Positions 36,387 to 47,400 of a stretch of DNA of 64,000 nt are shown piece after piece. The stretch is from Theocolax elegans (taxonomy: Eukaryota > Arthropoda > Insecta > Hymenoptera > Cerocephalidae): contig CM047427.1 in the NCBI GenBank assembly GCA_026168455.1, forward strand, positions 9,046,835 through 9,110,834, read 5' to 3'. Within the stretch, counting starts at the first letter, position 1; every line of letters starts with the position of its first letter. The notes beneath the pieces were generated by a model. The model worked only from the letters and a program-made list of their open reading frames with translations. It ran no database searches and was not told the DNA's origin. Both the position numbers and the translations under genes were made by a program.

Positions 36387-36453
36387 AAAATAAACATACT
36401 TACCATGTAAACAAGTTTGGTCAAGGAAGAATTCGATATACCTGATAACTCAA
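36387..36453 (+). pseudogene. duplicated, broken ZF2 start exon
   Basis: First of two tandem copies, 92 bases apart. The exon keeps an acceptor (TTTTGTAG) and a donor-like GTTTGT, but ATG is followed at once by TAA, so it cannot start the protein. The next copy has CAA at that place. Confidence 0.65.
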
Positions 36454-36478
36454 GTTTGTATTACATTCTGTTTTGTAG

Positions 36479-36541
36479 AAAATATACTTACCATGCAAAC
36501 AAGTTTGGTCAAGGAAGAATTGGATATACCTGATAACTTGG
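36479..36541 (+). CDS. ZF2 exon A (start exon, VKEE motif)
   Basis: ATG at 36493. It encodes MQTSLVKEELDIPDNL and ends before GTTTGT. Bases 36479-36492 would stay in phase with an upstream coding exon if there is one. Confidence 0.6.
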
Positions 36542-39500
36542 GTTTGTATTTATCAATGAAAATATATCGTAAAAAATGTTCTATTTTCTATGATTATTGC
36601 TATTTGATTTAAAATTTTATAACAATTGTGTCTTGTCAAAGATGGTGATGACGACAATGATGATAGTGATACAATTAAATTTAACTGTAAGTCAATCGTG
36701 CAGTTTCTAGTAATTCTAATATTAACTAGTATTAAATATCATTTTATACAAAATATCATATATTTTAGATAAAAAATATGTAAATTTAAGAAACACCATA
36801 GAAGACAATGTATATTTGGATACATTTGATAATGATACATCAATAGACAGAAATGATCAACTGATTGATAATGACAGTAACAGTAATTTATCTAGCTCAA
36901 ATGAATTGGAAAACGAAAGTAGTATGGAGGTTGACAAGAGCAAAAATAAAGAAAATTTTTCTAGTAAGTCTACTTTTCTATCTTTTTTTGTAATATTAAA
37001 TTGTAAAGGCTTTATACTATACCTGTTACAATATAGAATTGATTATAATAATAAAATATATAATTTATAATTAAATAAGTATACAATTAAATTTATTGCA
37101 TAGTCGACATTTAACCAAACTATCTAATAATAATTAGAAAAACTATACCTACATGAAATTTATTAAATTTAACTGTTTCAATATCATTTATAATATAAAA
37201 GTTGTTATTATTATTTTACAGATACATATAATTATGTTATAGTGGAAGTAGATTCATAAAAATAATATTTAGTTAATATATATATAAAATTATGTAAAAA
37301 AAATTAGTAGTCAACTTTACATGCCTTGGTAAATTTTGGTGTGGTAATTTATTTATTTATTTATTTATTAAGCCAACAATATTTACAAAATAATTAAAGT
37401 AAATAAATAATTTAGATTAATTTGTAAATAATTTTAGATTTATTTGATCTTATTTCTGTTTAAAAATTCTTTTCTATAATTTTGTGGAAACAAAATTTAT
37501 TTTAATAAGTAATTTCAAAGTTTATTTTTTTGTTATACTTGAACAAACTTTGACATTTGTGAGAGTTGAATTTAGTATATTCAATTTTATTATATTTACT
37601 TTAATATTAACTTCAATATATTCAAACAATAATTATACTAATTAATTATTTTATATTCCAGAAAATGATAAAAATAGATGTAAACGTTTTTGTGCAAAAT
37701 GTGATACAATAGTTGATAATGTTCAAATGACGACTCAAGAGTTTTGTATAAATTGTGAATCTGCATTAATTTATATTTGCACTTACTGCAATAAAAAATG
37801 TGATTCTTACATTAAAATCTGGAAACATGTAAGATATTATTGTCAAGTACGTGCAAAAGTATACAAATGTCCGAATTGTAAAAAAAATTATCGCAAATCT
37901 GAAAAATTTCAATTACATATTAAATTATGCAAAACTGAACTTAGTTACCATTGCTCATTTTGCATATATAAATGCAAAAGAGCTCCTAATTTAACTAGAC
38001 ATTTAAAAATACATGTCCTTTCGGGAGAACTAGTGGATGATCCAAACGATTATAATATAATTTTTAAGATAAAGGGTAAGCAACATAATTTTGCTTTTAA
38101 TTTAATAAAGAATTAAAAATGAATTGTCTACCTATTAAAATTATTTTAATATTAAAAGTAATAGTAACAAATGAATGCAATAAAAAAAAATTATTTTTCG
38201 AATAAACCAGCTTCTTAATTTTGTAATAAAAATAGATTGTATTACTTTTTATATTTGCAGGTTTATCAAGTATAATAAGACTATTTTGTTCTAAATGCAA
38301 TAAGATAAAAGATTTGAAGTCTTGCAAAAAAAAATGTCGAGAATGTAAAACAAAATTATGTATGAAATGTTTAAAATGTAATCATATGTTTGATGATTTT
38401 GATTCTGTAACAAGACATTTAAAATCCCATGATAAAGAAAAAAAACAATGTAAACATCATTGTTTGTTATGTGAATTCACAACAAACTCGACAGAATTAT
38501 ATAATACACACAAACAAGAGAAACATTATGGTATTGAATTTAAATATCTTAAAACCTGCTGGAAATGTAAAAGCAAATTTGGAAGTGCATACAATTTAGG
38601 CATGCATTTGAAAATCTGTGGGAATCAATTAACTTATTTATGTGATAAATGTCCATTTGAAATGTCATCAAGATTAAACTTTCTTAATCATCTAAATACA
38701 CATTTGACAACTGCTGAAAAAAAAGGTAAGAATACCAAAATTTATTTGCTTAATACAATAATAAATTTTAAATAAAAATGTTTTTATTTATTTAAATATT
38801 TATTAAAAGGTAGGAGAGAGGAAAAATTAATAGAAGATAATTTCAATTTAGAAAAACATTTATACTAACAATCTAATACTAAATTTTAGCTGGTAGTTGA
38901 TAAATTATAGACAATTTTAGTAATACTAATTAGCTTAAAATATTCTTTAGAAGCACACCTTTTTTTCTAAATGTCGTTAGTATAATTCTGGCTTTTTTCA
39001 CATTTTTTTTAAGAAAATCTTCCTGATTGTTATTTTAGTGTAATAAAAGCTACAACCAAAATAATTTGAAAAATATATACATTATTTATCACTGCTCAAA
39101 ATGACATAATGAAATAATAAAAAATGTCTATTTAATTACAGATATCTCCGTTTCATACAAACTCCATTGTTCAAAGTGCAAAGAATCTACATTACAAAAT
39201 TCATACCAAAGTATACTAAAGTGTAAAAAATGCAATACAGAAATGTCATACGAGTGTCCCAATTGCAATATGTTGTATAACAAATATTATAAAATGATGA
39301 TCCATTTACAAAACTATTGTTTATATGAACCATCAACATATGATCAACAGATCCTTAAAAAAAATAATTTATATTTCTGCGATTATTGTCCTTATAAAAC
39401 ATCAAGGAAAAATTTTTTAAAAACTCACATAAAATTTCATACAATATACAAAGATTATTTCACATATGAAAGAGTAAATTATACCTTATCAGGTATGGGT

Positions 39501-40211
39501 TAAGTTGATTGCTTGTATCAATTTACTTCAAATCTTAATATTGAACTTAAATCTACTTAAAAGTAAATAAAACAAATGATTTTATTGCAAAATTACTTAA
39601 AAATAAAAATAATATAGCATAAAATTAAATCATAAAATTTTACTTGCACCTCTCTTGTATAAAACTCTTGCATAAAACATTTGTTGATATGTATTACAAT
39701 ATAACATTTAGTAATAATATTTAAAATGATATAATTTAATAGAATTATTTTTTTAGAAAAAGCAATGACACTAGAACAATATTGCTCTAAATGCAACAAA
39801 TTGTATACTCCCACTGTTCGAAAAAAAGTTAAATGTAAGATATGTAAACAACCTTTAATTCATCGGTGTATTATGTGCGAAACAAAAAAAGATACATATA
39901 GAGAAATATATCACCATATAAGGCATAAATGTTTACCTAAGGAAGTATTTCATTGCTCCAAATGCGATTTCAAGGCAACAATATCGCGTGTAATTGCAAG
40001 ACATATTCGCAATTATCACTTCAAACATAAATCGTACTTATGTCCAAAGTGCCACACAAAACTTAAAAATTCAGAGTCATTTAGGGGCCATTTGAAATTT
40101 TGTGGTATGCAACCTAACTTATTTTGTAACGATTGTCCATTTAAAACTAAATATAAACTTGATTTAAAGAAGCATATTATAATTCACCATTTGGCTAAAG
40201 ATACAACCTGA
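36493..40211 (+). CDS. ZF2: multi-exon C2H2/C2HC zinc-finger protein
   Basis: Seven coding exons: 36493-36541 (acceptor at 36478), 36642-36686, 36769-36963, 37662-38075, 38261-38725, 39142-39492 and 39757-40211. Introns are phase 1; the total is 658 codons (657 aa). The order is A (VKEELDIPD), a short acidic B, an acidic Asn/Ser-rich C, then E, F, H and I zinc-finger modules. Relative to ZF1, ZF3 and ZF4 it lacks a working D exon (relic near 37,222), the G spacers and the J module (relic near 40,480), and ends with TGA inside exon I. It is the shortest copy. A 19-base coding exon like those of ZF1 and ZF3 could not be found, so the ATG in exon A is used. Probably nuclear; targets unknown. Confidence 0.73.
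36642..36963 (+). CDS. ZF2 exons B and C (acidic, 36642-36686 and 36769-36963)
   Basis: B encodes an Asp-rich run (GDDDNDDSD). C encodes an Asp/Asn/Ser-rich segment ending MEVDKSKNKENFSS. Both end in GTAAGT. No fold is recognisable. Confidence 0.6.
37222..37259 (+). pseudogene. eroded D exon of ZF2
   Basis: A TTTTACAG acceptor is followed by ATACATATAATTATG, like the start of D exons elsewhere (ATACATTGAGGATG in ZF1), but the LTxLP motif is gone and TAA follows within 13 codons. Exon C joins exon E in phase without it. Confidence 0.4.
37662..38075 (+). CDS. ZF2 exon E module
   Basis: Knuckle pair (FCAKC, FCINC), C2HC (CTYC..HVRYYC), C2HC (CPNC..HIKLC), C2H2 (CSFC..HLKIH), then the DDPNDY tail. 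Donor GTAAGC. Confidence 0.78.
38261..38725 (+). CDS. ZF2 exon F module
   Basis: Acceptor ATTTGCAG, donor GTAAGA. Knuckle pair, C2H2 (CLKC..HLKSH), C2H2 (CLLC..HKQEKH), C2HC (CWKC..HLKIC), C2H2 (CDKC..HLNTH). Confidence 0.8.
39142..39492 (+). CDS. ZF2 exon H module
   Basis: Knuckle pair (HCSKC, KCKKC), C2HC (CPNC..HLQNYC), C2H2 (CDYC..HIKFH), then YFTYE. Donor GTATGG. Confidence 0.77.
39757..40211 (+). CDS. ZF2 exon I module, terminal
   Basis: Knuckle pair, C2HC (CIMC..HIRHKC), C2H2 (CSKC..HIRNYH), C2HC (CPKC..HLKFC), C2H2 (CNDC..HIIIHH). TGA at 40209 ends the protein, yet a GTAAGTTAAA donor like that of ZF3 exon I survives at 40224. Confidence 0.77.
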
Positions 40212-40479
40212 TTTCAATATTGGGTAAGTTAAACCATTTAATGAACTTTTTAACTTGTATTTAATTATCACAGTGCTACGAGAAAATAATAAAAATTTAT
40301 TTTTTTAACTACGATTTTCCAAGATCATATTTATTTAATTCAAATTTTAATTTAAGTTTAATTTATAAAAAATGTTAGAATCCATTTACTGGAGTTATAA
40401 TTAAAAGTCTGTTGAATAAATAGTGTAATTTTCAGCATAAATTAAAATTAAATAATACTAATATCACTTATATTTACAG

Positions 40480-40600
40480 AACTGCAAAAATTAATGCAAG
40501 AATGTGTCAAAAATGCAACAAAATGTTCTACAGAGAAGAAGAAAACTTTGCAGAGATTCATCAATCTTTTAATAATTTTGCGATGCATCGAAAACTTTGA
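40480..40600 (+). pseudogene. relic of the J exon of ZF2
   Basis: After TTTACAG, one frame reads MCQKCNKMF...FAMHRKL then TGA. This resembles the knuckle start and the finger end of exon J of ZF1 and ZF3, with the middle deleted. It lies downstream of the ZF2 stop. Confidence 0.5.
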
Positions 40601-41574
40601 AAATGAATTGAAAGCGAAATCAGAAAATGACGCTAATGTTAGTATTTACTTATTTATTATACATATTCAATTAAATGACAATTCTCAATTGTTTGAAGTT
40701 ATACCTTCCTCGAGATTCGTAGTCAATCACGAGTTGTCATTTTAACACACAATTTTAATTCTAGTAAGTATATGATGATCTGTTTTAAATGCACTGGAAT
40801 AATTGATGTTCTGGACGTTGTATATAACAATAGGAAGTATACAGATATACAGTGATAAAGAATTACTTTGGTATGAAAATATTATTTAAAATTTAATCAA
40901 ACGCAAATTTTTAACTTTCAGTGTAAATTTACTTCTAGATTATTCAATCAATCAATATCCAATTCGATAGATGGTGCAGATTTCAATAATATAATATTAT
41001 ATATAATATTAATTGTTGTAAATAAAACAAATATTGAACAGAAAAAGAGCCAAGAAGAAATGATATTGAAATGTATATTTTTCAAGAAACTTAGCGTGAT
41101 TAGTTTTATTTACTAACTAACAACTAAACTTTTTGTACCAACCGCTTAATACTATCTTTATTATATTTTTTTAATATATTTTCATATTTAAATTTAATCT
41201 GTGTTTCATTATTTTTCAACCTTACCAGATATTGTGATTGGAAATTCTTGAGACGAATTGGAGAGAATAACTTTTTTTATAATATTCTTTTAAGTCCAAC
41301 TTTTGTATTCACTTTTAACAATATACATGACTATTACCGACAAGATTTCTATCGTTTTTAAAGGGATACATAAAAGTTAATAGCGCTAATAATTTTTTAT
41401 TAAAATAGTAGGTTTGTTTATTTTTTCTTTAAAAAACTGTTTCTGAATTGCGTTTTTCTATTTACTCTAACAATGAGCTACAAATATTTTAAATAATTTC
41501 AATATCAATTAGTGTTTGAAATTTCTATATACGTTCAAAGCTCGATTTAAACGGGATCTGAACCTCGCAAAATA

Positions 41575-41835
41575 AAAAAATGATTTATTTTTTATTATAA
41601 CAATTATAACAATTAATGCTGTGTTTTCTTTAAGGATAATCTGTGAATTTTTTCAAACTGTTTTTATTGATAAATTTTGATTGATAATTTGTTATTTCGT
41701 AAAAATCTGTCTGTTACGGTATTTGATTTGTTTTGAATACTTTCTGTGATTCTTTTCAGATTCTTATATAATTAGGTTTTAAAATTTTTGGGATTTTCTA
41801 GGTAGGTCTCTGCAATTTGGGTATCACATCTCCTT
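41575..41835. repeat. repeat shared with 35.71-36.07 kb
   Basis: Second copy of the repeat described there, including TCTGCAATTTGGGTATCACA at its right end. Confidence 0.6.
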
Positions 41836-43549
41836 TACCCAATCATTACCGACAAAAATTAATTATATTTAAATATTGACTCTAAATCGCCCGTTCGTGT
41901 AATTATTATTATACACGAGCGATATATTATGAGCTAACTTGCATTACTCAAAATTTTTTCAAATATTGCGCAAAACCCTCATTTTAACAACTTACTTGCA
42001 TATCGTTAAATCCTAAATTAAAAAATTAATTCAAGGAAATTGAAAATAAGTCAATTCAGTATCGCAAGTAATACACCTGCAAATTTCGTAATACCGATTA
42101 AATATAATAACAATTGATTGTATTTTGATAAATTCACTTTGTTAGCTTTCTCTATCTAATTTAAGCATGACTTAAGAATTTTTTTCAGATGTTCAATTTC
42201 ATATATTTTAGTTTAGGTTTTTGAAATATAGATCCATATGTAATGTGTGATTATGTCACAATCGTTAGAATGTCGCTCCGATAATATATTGATATGGCCT
42301 TTCCATGTTTAACATTTTTTGTGATTTTCTTTCAGATTATTTTACTTTGACAAACTTTCTGAGTTGAAATGAATAATTTGAATGTATTATCATTATTGAA
42401 ACTTATTGTCACAAGAGGTCATGTATATATAAAGTATATTACTTGTTTGTCTTTTCCACAACACCGTAAAATGTAATAATAAGGTAAAAGTACCAGTTGT
42501 GGATCAATGTCAAAGAAATTATTAGATTAAAAAAAACTATTATTCAAGACGTGCCTCTGAATCAAATAATTCTTGCGATTGCTACGCATATAATTATAAC
42601 GCGAGTTCACGACTCCTGTTTGTTTTATTATAGATATAAACAAATGTTTTGATAATAGTTTGTTTTCACAAAAATGTAAACATTTCACTATTATTAGAAG
42701 CAGTAATTTTATATCATTTAGATAAAATTTGCAAGATTTTCATTTTATTTATTTATAAAAACCGAATGTTTAACATTGTATTCGCTTTATGTGTCCATAT
42801 ATATATATTATACAAATGATGACGTTTCATATATTCAGTGCATATATATATTGGCAGTATATTGTCCAGATAATTTAACATTTCTTTAAGAGAAGATATT
42901 TCATATATTATTACTTTTCTTAATCATTTTTATGGTATTTGTAATTAATTAATAACTATTCATTTGAAACTATTAAATATTATACCCTCTATCGGACAAT
43001 TGATTTTTTTTATTTATTTACCAGAAAATACTTATGTAATTACATAGAAGTGACAAACATATTCCACGCAATTCCCACAGAGGTAAATTATAAACTTACC
43101 TGTTGGTGGGTCCGGTACATAAAACTTAATTCTAGTTTTAAAAACTATTTTTGGGTACGAATTTAAATAAGTATAACAACGGTACCCGTCTGATTATGCG
43201 TTTGTGCATGATATAATTTGTAAATTTACATATTTAATCAACATTATATTAAAGATTAACAAAAAGTTTTCATCTGTATTATTTAATTAGTAAATAGTCG
43301 ATTGTTGAGAGTCAATAATAAATAAATTGGATTTGAGGGTGAAAATTACAAATTAAACTGTATTATTTAATTTTTGAGTTAAAATATATTTAAGCATTAA
43401 AACAATATATAATTAAAAAGATGAATTATAAATATATCATAGATAAATAAAATACTAATTTAATAAATTTAATTAAAAATATACAAATACCCCCCTCTGA
43501 AATCGTTCACAATTTGAAAAAAATATATTTTTGATCCAAGTTGAACTCT

Positions 43550-43772
43550 TTTTAAATACATGCCTCAAGAAGAAAATCTATTTGGTTCAATGTGATTCGT
43601 TCTGTAATCAAACGAATTTTTTATGATCAAGCGGAATATTTTTTTGTAAAAAATTATCTAGTACAACTCAAAAAGATTAATATTCTAAAATCAATCAAAT
43701 TCTTCTTGATTATAAGAAATCGCATTGGATCAACCGGATTTTCTTTTTGAGGCATATTTAAAATAATTTCCG
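43550..43772. repeat. short hairpin MITE
   Basis: Left arm TGCCTCAAGAAGAAAATC, right arm GATTTTCTTTTTGAGGCA; arms pair to the ends (TTTAAATACA / TATTTAAA). Confidence 0.7.
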
Positions 43773-43984
43773 TTTTCAAACATCTATTTTTTTTCAGTAT
43801 ATATATATTTCTTCCTTCATATTACCTATATGGTATATAATCAATCTCGAAATTCTTAAAAAAAACCATAATTATTATACCATCAAGCAAACAATTAGTT
43901 TTTATAGTTGCATAAAATAAGTATATATATTTCAAAATATCACTACTTTTATTAAATAATTATTTAAAGACCCCAAGTTTATAA

Positions 43985-44259
43985 TGTTTACAAGTCCGGA
44001 GCACGCACACGCGGGCGCACAACGTTCGATTCGATCAAAGAAGATTATCTTCTAGCTTCTTATTGGAGCTTATACTGCGGTCGTCAAACGCGTACATTAT
44101 TATTTGTCGCGCGCGCCTTGTTAGTTGTTTGTTTACCGATAACCCGGTCAGTGCGTACCACGATATATATTTACGCAATACGCACGGAAGTATCGTAATA
44201 TTATTATATTTTCATAGCTACACGATTGTCGTAGACAAAATACAAAAATTTGATAAAAT
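43985..44259 (+). promoter_or_regulatory. putative ZF3 promoter and 5' leader
   Basis: Less AT-rich and CpG-containing compared with its flanks, directly upstream of the 19-base start exon. No core promoter element is identified with confidence. Confidence 0.4.
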
Positions 44260-44411
44260 ATGTCTCAGAAAGTGAATGGTAAATAATTATAAAAAAATGG
44301 TGACATAACTTGTGCATATTTTCATAATTATATTCTATTTTACAGAGTTTGGTGACTTTACCATGTCTACTAATATTGTCAAAGAGGAATTGGATATATC
44401 TGATGCCTCAG
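44260..44411 (+). CDS. ZF3 start exons (44260-44278 and 44346-44411)
   Basis: The 19-base exon reads ATG plus five codons and one base; the join gives MSQKVNEFGDFTMSTN in frame, then VKEELDISD. A later ATG at 44363 is a possible alternative start. Confidence 0.6.
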
Positions 44412-47400
44412 GTTTGTATTTATCAATGGTAAACTGATTGTTATAATACATTGAAATAATTATTCAACAATTTGCAGACAGTGACACCGTTAGTATTTTT
44501 ACCAACAATGTACAAAATGTTAATAATATTCATACAAGCGATACAAGCGGAATGATAGGTAAACTTGTCATTTGATAAAAATAATTTATTTTTATTTTTT
44601 GGTAAATAAAATTTAATGTTCATTACCAAATAAGTAAACAAAATATTCATTTTAAATTATTACAAAGCTAGCTTCCTATTGTTTTTTTCAATTCAATCTT
44701 TACGTAAGAAAAATATTTAAGCAATATTAAATTAACAAAAATTCATTGATACAGTAAAATTATATAAATAAATATATCAGTGTTTACATTGATTTACATG
44801 ATTACATATTACATTTTATAGAGAACAATGTTCCTAAATTAGAAACAACTGCAGTAATTAAACAGGAACTCGATACATGGAATCAATCTGGTTTGAATTT
44901 ATCAATTAAAATATTAAAAAGAAATATACATTCATGTCTATAATAGTTCTATAATTAAAAACATTTTACAGGCATTGACGAATTTGGTTATTTTACCAGG
45001 GATTTTCAAGATAATAGTAATTTTAACAAAATGACAATCAAAATGGGTAAATTTATTATTTAATAAAAATAATTTTAATATGTTTTTTGGTAAGTATAAC
45101 AATATGAAATGAAATTAAACTGTATTATATGGTACTTAATTACAATCATAAATAACATAAAAAATTGTAATATTTCTATACAAAATATCAAATATTATAT
45201 TTTAGACGAAGAAGGTTTCCAGACCTTCACGAAAGATGTACTATTCAAGGATAATAATCAATTGATTAAGAGTGAAATCAAGGATAATTGGAATACAAAG
45301 AAATTGAAAGATGAAATTAGTATGGATATTAATATAAGCAATGTGAACCACAATCCAAAATTACCACATTATTCTGGTAAATGTATTTTTGGATACCGAT
45401 CACAAATATATAAAGATTGTAAATACATTGATTGCAAATTAATAAGGTTTTAAAATATATTTTCAATATACAAATGTAGAATTTAATGTGATTAAGTTTA
45501 AAACTCATTTATCATAGATGAAAAGATGTAAGTATAATTTTATAATAATGTTTATTAATTTTTATTTTGCAGATGTGTATGACATGAATAAAATGATGAG
45601 TGCAAAGGTAATTTTAACTAAATTACCGACAAATACAATTTTGCATCCATTATCAATTAATTCTGAAGGTAAAAACAACTTTACTTAATTTTTTAATATC
45701 AAAAATCTTTATATCTTTAAACAATGTTTAAGTATTATTGCCAAACTAATATGAAAATTGTAAATAACATTTATGTTTTTGAATGAATCGTTATTCAATT
45801 AAATTCATAATTTTCAAATGTTTCTTTTTGTATATTAACCATGTAATATTTTAGACTTTTCGTTTTATAAAATTAAATAAGATTTGTAAAAATGATGGCT
45901 ATCTATTCTACATTGTAAAGCATTTGAATCTTTAAGATCCTGTTGGAAATACAAAAGAAGATTTAACAATACTCACACTGTGCAGGATCACATAAAAAAA
46001 TGTGGAAACCAAGCATCATTTGTATGTGATCATTCTCCATATCAAACAATATCAAGATTAGGTTTTATTAATCATCAAATGTCACATTTGACCAAAAACG
46101 ACAAAGGTGTTAATGGTAAGAATAAGAAGAATATCTTTGAAAAATAGACAAATTTTCATACAGTTTACAATGTACTTTAAACATAATGATTATGGTGAAG
46201 CTCATTTATACACATTTTTTTAAAACTATTTATTTTAACAGATAATGAAAGCAATGAACAAAGTAATATTAAGTTAAACAATGAAATCAATGATGCAGTA
46301 TCAGGTAATTACAATGAGAAATAGTAACAAAATTCAATAATTCTTAAAAAAATATTGATCTGTATTTCAGATAACGAGAATATAAATGTAACAGATATTG
46401 AAGAAGGAGATGTATCCTGCAATACATTTAGAAACAGTGCACTTAAAGAAAAGCAGTTGTTCGATGGTGAGAATAAGTACAGTATTTATGTAAATATGTA
46501 AAAATTGATTTGTTAATTCTTATTTTTCCTTTCATTTTAAACTTTACATAAATAATAGTATATTTCAGATTAGGATTGGTAGATTTTTAAAAAGTTTTTT
46601 CTATGATAATTTTGTATGAACAAAAAATTACTTATATTAAATTAAGGGGATGTCGGACTCGCATGACCGTTAGGCATGTTTTAAACAGTATACTCAAGTT
46701 TATTCAGATTTTTAAATTTGTAATTAAATTCTAATTTTTGCGTTGAAAGTTAGTTTTTTTAGGCCAATAATTACCAACCAAAAATTGTTTATTCAATTAT
46801 TATTAACAAATATATTTTTTCTTAAAAAAATAAAAACGTCATGCCCTTGCTTTTGTTTTAAACTACCAATATGAGTTTTTTCAGAATTTTAATTCATTAT
46901 TTCCAAGATAATTCTTATGTTAAAAGGTGTAAATCCCTGTAACTTGAGACAAAATTAATCAAACTGTTTAAATTGCACTCATATATATAATGCACGTATA
47001 ATTAGAAATAATTATAATTTTTTATTTACAGATGATAAAATTGGTTTTAAACACTATTGTAAAAAATGTGATAAAATAGTTAATAATAATAAAAGAAGAA
47101 AGACAAAGTTTTGTGAAATATGTGATTCTCTAATTAGCTTTGCATGTTCCAAGTGTAACAAAATATTTGAAAAATATGGTACAATGAGATATCACGTGAA
47201 ATTTCATTGTCAGACAGATGGAAAGTTGTATACTTGTCTGAACTGTAAAAAGAATTACAACAATTATGAAAAATTTCAATGTCACGTGAAAATATGTTCA
47301 TCAGAATTTAATTATCGCTGCTCGTTTTGCATGTATAAAAGCAAAAGACTTGGTGATTTGACTAAACATTTAAAGTTTCATATAACTGCAGGTCAAATAA

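Larger units (their letters stand above)
40601..43984. other. spacer between ZF2 and ZF3
   Basis: AT-rich. Contains the 41.57 kb repeat and the 43.55 kb hairpin; nothing else is supported. Confidence 0.45.
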
